DNA of 64,000 bases, taken from positions 1,302,001 through 1,366,000 of the forward strand of contig OY970338.1 of assembly GCA_963717515.1 (NCBI GenBank), in the 5' to 3' direction. The notes beneath the pieces were generated by a model. That model saw nothing but the letters and a program-made list of their open reading frames with translations. It ran no database searches and was not told the DNA's origin. This DNA comes from CAYXZQ01 sp963717515 (GTDB taxonomy: Archaea; Nanobdellota; Nanobdellia; Woesearchaeales; DSVV01). The position numbers were made by a program, and so were the translations under genes. Of this stretch, positions 58,500 through 64,000 are shown in pieces (position 1 is the stretch's first letter; each line of letters opens with the position of its first letter).

Positions 58500-61423
58500 T
58501 TGTCATACCCCAGATATGCCATCAGCTTCTTCCACTGCTTCCTTGCCCCATTTTCTGCCTTGATATAGTTCTTCCTTGTCCAGATCCGTGCCCTGAGTAT
58601 CCATACCACATTGTTCTTCTGCCTGTCGTAATAATAATACCCGAGCACTATCAGGATGATCGCGAGCACCGGCACGATAACATAATACATGATTATGGCT
58701 GTTGTCGTCGCCTGAGGGACCTCCTCGCCTTCCGGCTGAGTCTGGGGCTCTTTTACGGCCGAAGGCTTCTCCTCGGAAGGCTTGACCTCTGTCTTGTTGA
58801 CAGCGGTCTTCACTGTCTTTTCATCTACTATGCACGGCCCGATCTCGAGATATTCGTATGCATTGGGGTATCCGCTCTTTGTCGCTGTCAGCTTGTATTC
58901 TCCCACTTCAGATGCAAGGAAGGTTATCTCGCCGTTCGAATCAGAGACATAATTGTCGACCTTCTGCCATTCCTTGCTCTTGAGAATCATCACATCAACC
59001 TTGACACTTGAGAGGTTCCCGCACACCTCTTTGCCCCCGACTATAAGGCCTTCAGTGTCGCAGGTCGCCCTGTCATAGAGCTTGTATGTCCATATCGTGA
59101 AATTCCTGTTGAGGCAGTTTCTCGGGTCGATTATCACTGTCATGTACTTGTCCTCTCCCTGATTGCATTTTCCGCAGTCTTCAGGACAGGTCGAGCATGA
59201 CTCATAATCCTCATCGCACCAGGGATCCCCCCCTGAATCCTTGTCACCGCAGTATCCTACTGTGAATGTTATGTTCTCCCTGTCTATTGCAGTCCCGTCA
59301 GAGACATACAAGGTGATGTTATGGTGGCCTTCCTGGGAGAGGAGGGGGGTGAAGTTGATGACCCCGTAGTATGACTGGTTTGATACATTGAAATAAGTGT
59401 GGATCCTGAACCATGAATATGCCTCGACCTTGTCGAATATGAGGAGGTTGTTGTCGAGTGTGTAATTGTTCCTGTTGTCAGGGTCCCAGCCGTATATATA
59501 TTTCAGGAACGGGATATGTAGGTAGCCGTAAATGTTTCCAACATGCTCAAGCACCGGCGGGTCGTTCTCTGATGTCACGTCTATCGTCACTACCTGGCTG
59601 TCTGTGTCGATATTGTCTGTCACGCTGAACGTGACAGAGTTGCTCCCCGCGAAAGTCCCTGACGGCACCCACCATGCAATCGTCCTGTTGGCGGAGATCC
59701 GGTCGAACGTGAAATTGTAGTCGGACGAGAAATACAGCGTATCTCCATCATGGTCTTCGGCCTCCAGTGTGATGGAGAGGTTTGAACCCTCTGCGATGAC
59801 CTGGTTAGGGATGCTCTCCAGCACCGGCGCATAATTGAACAGGTCAATGTACTCAGACTTTGTCTCAGTCGTCGTGTGGCCGACGCTGTCTGTCACGCTT
59901 ACCTGATAAAATAGTGATTCGCCGACATAATCAACCCATCCTCCGACCGGCTCGCTTATCGAATATGAATAAGTGTTCCCTCCGAGCGCAGTCATGTCCT
60001 GCCAGGCGTAGTATCCTCCTGAATCATACTGATACCTTATCCTTGGCGGGGCGCTTCCGTTCCATGTCGTGTCTGTGACGCTCACTGTAACTGTGAAGTC
60101 CCCTGTCGTGTTCTCCTGCAGGCCGGACGGGCTCTGTGTCCAGCCTGACAGGACAGGGTTGGCAGTGTCTACGATGATGGAGTCGCTTGCAGCTGACCCG
60201 ATGTTTCCTGCCCAATCCTGTGCCCAGACATAGACTGTGTTGCTTCCCTGGGATGCCCCGGTGAGCTGGCCTGCAAAAGTGGTGTTGCTGACCCTTGTCC
60301 CGGTCGTAGTGCCCGAGTTGTCTGCGAAGCTGTAGTAATAATATCTTATCCCTGAGCCTGTGTCAGAGAAGCCTGACCATGTCATATCCATTGTGGTGTC
60401 AGTCAGGTATGATGCGCCACCCTCGATGACCACCGTGCCGGTTGCAGGATCACTCCCGTCTGTAGTATAATTCTCAGTATAATTGCTGGCTGAGATGAGC
60501 CCGGTTGCATCATAGACGAATGCATACCATGAATGCTCATTGACATCGGATTCAGCAGTGAATGTGCAATATGGGTTTGATGCCCTGAAATCCGTGCATC
60601 TCTGCGTGTTGATGCATCCCCCTGAGTTCACATTTGGAGTATTGCAGACATAGAGTCTCACAAGGTCCCCGTCGACATCTGAAGCTGTGGTGGTTATCCT
60701 TATTCCGACACCCCCCTTGACAATCCCTGTCACATTGTCTGCTGCAGAGCTGAAGACCGGCCTGTCAGGGACAGAATTGACAGTGATAGTGAAGCATGAC
60801 GGGCTGGAATAATCCTCTCCATCATATGCCCTGACACAGACATTTGATGATCCGCTCTGATCTGCTGCAGGCGCTGAAATGTCTATGTAGGTGCCGTCAA
60901 GAGACGCACTGGCAAGGGCTGAATTGGACTGGCTGAAAATTGAGTAGATGAGGGGCGTCCCGTCGTAGTCGACTGTGTATGAATCCAGGTCTGTCGCATT
61001 GTCGATGCCGGTTGCATTGTCCTCATCCATGACCTTGTTCGGCAGGGCTGAAGTGAAGATAGGTATGAAGTTGCCGTAGGTCATGTTGTTGTAGTAGTTG
61101 AGCTTGCCAAGGACAGAGCTTACATCCAGGGATGCATTCCAGTACATGTAGCCTGAAAATATGTTCAGCACATCTGTTCCCTGTGTGCAGGTCAGGGTGT
61201 CAAGGTAAAAATTTCCATTGCCTCCGCCTGTGACTGAGTTCTTCACCTGGGCAGTGTTCAGGTTAGTGATTGTGACCGGAGTTCCGGCAAGGACCGCAGA
61301 ACCGTTATGATAGAATATATTTCCCTGCATGACGCAGAGGTCAGCATAGGCAGAATGGAATGTCAGGGTCATGATTATCATTGCCATGAGTCCATACACG
61401 AATATGCTTCTAGCCTGCTTCAT
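58496..61423 (-). CDS. Large surface protein with cadherin/Ig-like repeats and C-terminal anchor
   Basis: A 975-residue protein. A signal peptide (IFVYGLMAMIIMTLTFHSAY) is followed by a small domain (CVMQGNIFYHNGSAVLAGTP) like that of the next upstream gene, then a chain of beta-sandwich repeats with cadherin-like NVCVRAYDGEDYSSP, NSVPDRP and SENDPPV borders (residues 130-720). CGDKDSGGDPWCDEDYESCS and CPEDCGKC form a cysteine knot near residue 745. A membrane helix near 920 (MYYVIVPVLAIILIVLGYYY) and a basic tail finish it. It is held in the membrane with the ectodomain outside, probably an adhesin or surface-layer component. Co-translated with both neighbours by ATGA overlaps. Confidence 0.85.
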   Translation of the reverse strand: MKQARSIFVYGLMAMIIMTLTFHSAYADLCVMQGNIFYHNGSAVLAGTPVTITNLNTAQVKNSVTGGGNGNFYLDTLTCTQGTDVLNIFSGYMYWNASLDVSSVLGKLNYYNNMTYGNFIPIFTSALPNKVMDEDNATGIDNATDLDSYTVDYDGTPLIYSIFSQSNSALASASLDGTYIDISAPAADQSGSSNVCVRAYDGEDYSSPSCFTITVNSVPDRPVFSSAADNVTGIVKGGVGIRITTTASDVDGDLVRLYVCNTPNVNSGGCINTQRCTDFRASNPYCTFTAESDVNEHSWYAFVYDATGLISASNYTENYTTDGSDPATGTVVIEGGASYLTDTTMDMTWSGFSDTGSGIRYYYYSFADNSGTTTGTRVSNTTFAGQLTGASQGSNTVYVWAQDWAGNIGSAASDSIIVDTANPVLSGWTQSPSGLQENTTGDFTVTVSVTDTTWNGSAPPRIRYQYDSGGYYAWQDMTALGGNTYSYSISEPVGGWVDYVGESLFYQVSVTDSVGHTTTETKSEYIDLFNYAPVLESIPNQVIAEGSNLSITLEAEDHDGDTLYFSSDYNFTFDRISANRTIAWWVPSGTFAGSNSVTFSVTDNIDTDSQVVTIDVTSENDPPVLEHVGNIYGYLHIPFLKYIYGWDPDNRNNYTLDNNLLIFDKVEAYSWFRIHTYFNVSNQSYYGVINFTPLLSQEGHHNITLYVSDGTAIDRENITFTVGYCGDKDSGGDPWCDEDYESCSTCPEDCGKCNQGEDKYMTVIIDPRNCLNRNFTIWTYKLYDRATCDTEGLIVGGKEVCGNLSSVKVDVMILKSKEWQKVDNYVSDSNGEITFLASEVGEYKLTATKSGYPNAYEYLEIGPCIVDEKTVKTAVNKTEVKPSEEKPSAVKEPQTQPEGEEVPQATTTAIIMYYVIVPVLAIILIVLGYYYYDRQKNNVVWILRARIWTRKNYIKAENGARKQWKKLMAYLGYDK

Positions 61424-62421
61424 GAACTTTTCCTCCTCTCATTGATCCCGCCTTTCTCCCTGTGGTCGATATAGATGATTGATATCATGAGCACGATCAG
61501 GATTATACCGAGCACTGACAGCGCAAGATCCTTGTCTTTCTCAGTGATGAAGGATGGCTCATCCTTGTGCTGCACCTTACTCTCAATTGAACCATTGGAG
61601 CTGTCATTCAACTTTCCGGGAACATTCATTTCGGGAAATATCCTGTCAAACCTGGAATAGGCCGCATTGTCTCTGATATCTACAACAAGCGCCCTTGTAT
61701 CAGGCTTTCCGTCATTGTCGAGGTCAAGGGTCACAGGCTCATTGAGCCTGAGGACAACATCGTCCTTAAGTGTGCTGAATGAGATTCTCACAGAGTCTTT
61801 ACCAATCTTCTCGACATCGCCTATGATCATCTTGATGTTCCTTGTGTCATTGATGATGTAGAGCCTGAACCTGTCGTCTGCCTGCAACCTGTTCTCAGCT
61901 GCCTGGTCGATGACAAACCCAAAATCCGGGGCGCCTCCATTTTGATTGTCTCCTGCAGAGCTGCCTCCTGCTGGACTGCCTCCTGAACTTCCTCCTGAAC
62001 TTCCCCCTCCACCTCCTCCGCCAGAGGACGTTCCTTCTCCTTCTGTCTCGATTTTCTCCACTGCAAACGGTATCGTGAGATTGGCGACATAAGGGAAATG
62101 GTCGTATACAAACTGCTTTCTGACAGTCTGGTTGCCCTGAGTGAAGCTTACCTCAATCCTGTCGGTCCCGTAGTTGCATGTGAATGACCTGAGATAGAAA
62201 TTGGCATAGGGCCAGTCAGCACCTCCAGTCTGGACATCATAGGGTGTCCCCAGGTCAATGTCGACAATTCTTATTCCGGTGCCTGACTTGGCAATAGTCC
62301 CATCAGGATACGTCACATAACCCATCAGGGTGCAGACTGAGGCATAACTGATTGGGATGAATAGGAGCAGGCAGGCTATTACGATTGCCGTCCTGGTCTT
62401 TTTATTGAATTTCATCTTCAT
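61420..62421 (-). CDS. Membrane-anchored surface protein with Gly/Ser-rich linker
   Basis: A 333-residue protein with a signal peptide (TAIVIACLLLFIPISYA), a compact beta domain like that opening the 58496 protein (VCTLMGYVTYPDGTIAKSGT, FYLRSFTCNYGTDRIEVSFT), a long Gly/Ser stretch near residues 133-160, a second beta domain (RFRLYIINDTRNIKMIIGDV) and a final membrane helix (DLALSVLGIILIVLMISIIY). A 4-base overlap joins it to both neighbours. The shared first domain suggests the two proteins bind the same kind of partner. Function unknown. Confidence 0.82.
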   Translation of the reverse strand: MKMKFNKKTRTAIVIACLLLFIPISYASVCTLMGYVTYPDGTIAKSGTGIRIVDIDLGTPYDVQTGGADWPYANFYLRSFTCNYGTDRIEVSFTQGNQTVRKQFVYDHFPYVANLTIPFAVEKIETEGEGTSSGGGGGGGSSGGSSGGSPAGGSSAGDNQNGGAPDFGFVIDQAAENRLQADDRFRLYIINDTRNIKMIIGDVEKIGKDSVRISFSTLKDDVVLRLNEPVTLDLDNDGKPDTRALVVDIRDNAAYSRFDRIFPEMNVPGKLNDSSNGSIESKVQHKDEPSFITEKDKDLALSVLGIILIVLMISIIYIDHREKGGINERRKSS

Positions 62422-63491
62422 CCTAAATCCCTGTAATATGTCCAGTTGTAGGGCGCCCCTATCTGCAGGAACGAATACCCATAGCCCGGCTGCATGCAGC
62501 CTCCTGGTGGGAACCAGGTCCAGCCGGTGCCGTTGAATATCATTATGTTTGTGCGCCAGCCCTGGTATGTCACACCTAGATCGGTCGTGTCAAACCATAC
62601 CATCGTCTCAGGGGGAGTCGTAGTGTTCAGAGCAGATACCAGGTTGCAGTCTGTCCGAAGAGAGTTCCAGCCCAAGAGCATCATCTCGTAAGTTGCAGGG
62701 GCGCCGTTTGTAATTACCATGGGTATCTCGGCCTTTCCCGTGGGCACAGTGCCGATGACAGTCAGGTTGTAGGGGTGCTGTACATATGGGAATATATAGC
62801 CGTCAAATACAGACATCCTGCTGAATTGCATCAGCCAGCTTCCGTCAGCAAGCCTGAGGTTGGTCTCCCATCCCTTGAACTTTCCCCCTGTGTCTGTCGT
62901 GTTGTATCTCAGGACAACATCATTGGCGGTTCCCCACCGCATTATGTCGCCGAAAGACATATTGTATGGAATCAGCGGCAGTGATATCTGGTTAAGCTCA
63001 TATGTTGCAGGGTTGCCGTTCGCAAATCTTATTGGGATGTCATACTTTCCGACGATATTCTCGCTTATGTTGAATATCCCGAAACTTGAGACGCCCAGCC
63101 TGTAGTATCTTTGGTGAACATTTCCTGCTGTCGGGTCAGACCAGTTGAATACAGTGAGGCCTGACACATTGGGTGGTCCGTAGCCAAAGGAATCTGTCAG
63201 GTTGTCTGTGATGTATATCGACACGTTGTCCTGGCCGAGATCCGCCCATTCGAGGATCACAGTCTGGTTGTCATCGCCGAGCTCACCATGGAAATCTATA
63301 TCGGAAAGCGGCCTGAGGACTATCAGTGAAATAGTGCCTGTCGCTGTCGCTTTGCCGGTTACCTGTCCCGGCATGTACATGCTCTCAAGCTCTCCAGCCT
63401 TCTTGTATACGATGAACTGGCCGATTATCGCGAACATCAGCAGGATGACTGCAAATACAGCGATGGTGTTGTTGTTTACGTGCGCCATCAT
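62418..63491 (-). CDS. Secreted/membrane-anchored beta-rich protein
   Basis: A 357-residue protein (M2 is also a possible start). An N-terminal helix (TIAVFAVILLMFAIIGQFIV) near residue 10 likely stays as an anchor. After PGQVTGKATATGTISLIVL the body is beta-rich with repeated NGNPATYELNQISLPLIPYN / NGAPATYEMMLLGWNSLRTD and GWETNLRLADGSWLMQFSRM / GWRTNIMIFNGTGWTWFPPG segments, i.e. two copies of one unit of about 100 residues. It follows the AbrB-like regulator by a 4-base overlap. Surface protein of unknown role. Confidence 0.8.
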   Translation of the reverse strand: MMAHVNNNTIAVFAVILLMFAIIGQFIVYKKAGELESMYMPGQVTGKATATGTISLIVLRPLSDIDFHGELGDDNQTVILEWADLGQDNVSIYITDNLTDSFGYGPPNVSGLTVFNWSDPTAGNVHQRYYRLGVSSFGIFNISENIVGKYDIPIRFANGNPATYELNQISLPLIPYNMSFGDIMRWGTANDVVLRYNTTDTGGKFKGWETNLRLADGSWLMQFSRMSVFDGYIFPYVQHPYNLTVIGTVPTGKAEIPMVITNGAPATYEMMLLGWNSLRTDCNLVSALNTTTPPETMVWFDTTDLGVTYQGWRTNIMIFNGTGWTWFPPGGCMQPGYGYSFLQIGAPYNWTYYRDLG

Positions 63492-63778
63492 ACTACCTCT
63501 AGGCTGCCCTCCTTTGTCTTTTTGTATTTCTTGACTGACTTTGTGATGTTTTTCGGGTCGATATCCAGCGCCCCGGCCTTCTCAGTGAGCTCATCAAGAA
63601 TCTTCTTGTTCTCTGCAAGCTCCTTTGCATCAATCTTCTTGAGAAGTATGCCTTCGTCTGTGATAGTGTACATGTAGAAACCGGTACCCTCGTCGATGCC
63701 CAGCTCTCTCCTGATGTCTTTAGGGATCACGATCTGCCCCCTGCTGTCAGACTGGACAATCTTCGGGTATTTTTTCAT
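63488..63778 (-). CDS. AbrB/SpoVT-family transcription regulator
   Basis: A 96-residue protein. Residues 5-50 (IVQSDSRGQIVIPKDIRREL, GIDEGTGFYMYTI) form the swapped-hairpin AbrB DNA-binding domain with its typical RGQIxIPKxIRxxLGI motif. The C-terminal half is a helical dimer or tail (KELAENKKILDELTEKAGAL). It is the first gene of an operon of three surface proteins and TrmI, all joined by 4-base overlaps. Four phased operator-like repeats directly upstream suggest that it represses its own operon. No toxin gene is adjacent, so an antitoxin role is unlikely. Confidence 0.88.
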   Translation of the reverse strand: MKKYPKIVQSDSRGQIVIPKDIRRELGIDEGTGFYMYTITDEGILLKKIDAKELAENKKILDELTEKAGALDIDPKNITKSVKKYKKTKEGSLEVV

Positions 63779-63801
63779 GGTTTATTCTTGAATTGAAATT
63801 T

Positions 63802-63880
63802 ATTTCTGAAAATCAGAAATATTTTCTGAAAATAAGATAAAAAGGTCTTAAATTCAGATTTAATTTCTGATATTCAGAAT
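63802..63880 (-). promoter_or_regulatory. Array of four phased operator-like sites upstream of the AbrB operon
   Basis: The repeat is TTTCTGA-N3-TCAGAAA. Site 1 (63802-63820) is a perfect palindrome ATTTCTGA-AAA-TCAGAAAT. Site 4 (63863-63880) is ATTTCTGA-TAT-TCAGAAT. Imperfect copies are centred near 63831 and 63852. Centres at about 63811, 63831, 63852 and 63872 are 20-21 bases apart, two helical turns, so all sites face one side of the DNA. Site 1 abuts a possible TATA element (AAATAAATTT on the minus strand) before the ATG at 63778. The AbrB-like protein encoded just downstream is the natural candidate to bind it. Confidence 0.7.
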
Positions 63881-63950
63881 TATAGAATAATTCATATATA
63901 AATGTTACGCTTTTAGTATACTCAATAATATACTAATTTATCTTCTTCAC

Positions 63951-63969
63951 CATATAAATATTTAAAAAC
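63951..63969 (+). promoter_or_regulatory. TATA-like promoter of a probable divergent gene beginning at the right edge
   Basis: CCATATAAATATTTAAAAAC lies about 30 bases before an ATG at 63992, where only three codons remain in the window. The spacing fits an archaeal promoter; the gene cannot be judged. Confidence 0.3.
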
Positions 63970-64000
63970 ATCAGAAGGGATAAAGAGCATTATGGTCTCA

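Noticed and set aside
63488..63778. Toxin-antitoxin module (AbrB-like antitoxin)
   Set aside because: No PIN, MazF or RelE-like gene is adjacent. The next gene is a large surface protein, and the operator array supports a transcription regulator.
1..64000. tRNA, rRNA or snoRNA-like genes
   Set aside because: The intergenic regions are short and showed no cloverleaf with T-loop GTTCRANNC or other RNA landmark on either strand by eye. A covariance-model search would be needed to exclude small RNAs.

Overview
The window looks like a piece of a DPANN-type archaeal genome (Woesearchaeota/Pacearchaeota-like is my best guess; the phylum is inference). The archaeal signs are an RNase P p30 subunit, an archaeal-type tryptophanyl-tRNA synthetase, an archaeal presenilin homologue, PRC-barrel proteins, TATA-like boxes about 25-30 bases before many start codons (leaderless genes), occasional GGTGAT Shine-Dalgarno sites, and many class III (pilin-like) N-termini. 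No tRNA, rRNA, CRISPR array or transposase was seen. No gene-free stretch exceeds about 230 bases.

Layout. 1-9186 is a surface-glycan cluster on the minus strand: a Wzx-like flippase cut by the window edge, a B12-binding radical SAM enzyme, a GT39-like glycosyltransferase, an asparagine-synthetase-like enzyme without its glutaminase cysteine, two GT2 glycosyltransferases and a dolichol-phosphate-mannose-synthase-like GT2. A TPR protein sits inside on the plus strand. 9266-18621 holds five secreted, cysteine-rich proteins with CCGDD repeats, internal tandem repeats and a 437-bp block that is identical in two genes. 18663-22201 carries RNase P p30 followed by two overlapping radical SAM genes. 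Convergent to them, 22223-25587 is an operon for an A24 prepilin peptidase, HxsD, HxsB (radical SAM/SPASM) and a small secreted peptide: a His-Xaa-Ser-like peptide-modification (RiPP) system.

25739-41586 is a long plus-strand array: very large cysteine-rich surface proteins (926, 1124 and 2103 residues) and six small proteins with one pilin-like N-terminal helix, plausibly one cell-surface machine or pilus. It is followed by a metallo-beta-lactamase-fold protein and a presenilin-like protease. 43710-52801 has three dockerin-bearing secreted proteins (one MopE-like, one glycosidase-like with CBM9, one beta-helix with LamG) around the tryptophanyl-tRNA synthetase. 52862-57693 holds small housekeeping and unknown genes, including a frameshifted secreted protein, a VTT/DedA protein, two PRC-barrel proteins and a 4-OT tautomerase. 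57777-63778 is a tight minus-strand operon whose genes overlap by 4 bases: an AbrB-like regulator, three surface proteins and a TrmI-like tRNA methyltransferase. Upstream of it lie four phased copies of a TTCTGA-N3-TCAGAA operator.

The genes fit a small archaeon that invests heavily in its envelope: glycosylation enzymes, exported disulfide-rich proteins, pilin-like proteins, two families of intramembrane or prepilin protease, and a peptide-modifying radical SAM system. The most novel element is the HxsB/HxsD/precursor operon led by a prepilin peptidase, with two further radical SAM enzymes next door.
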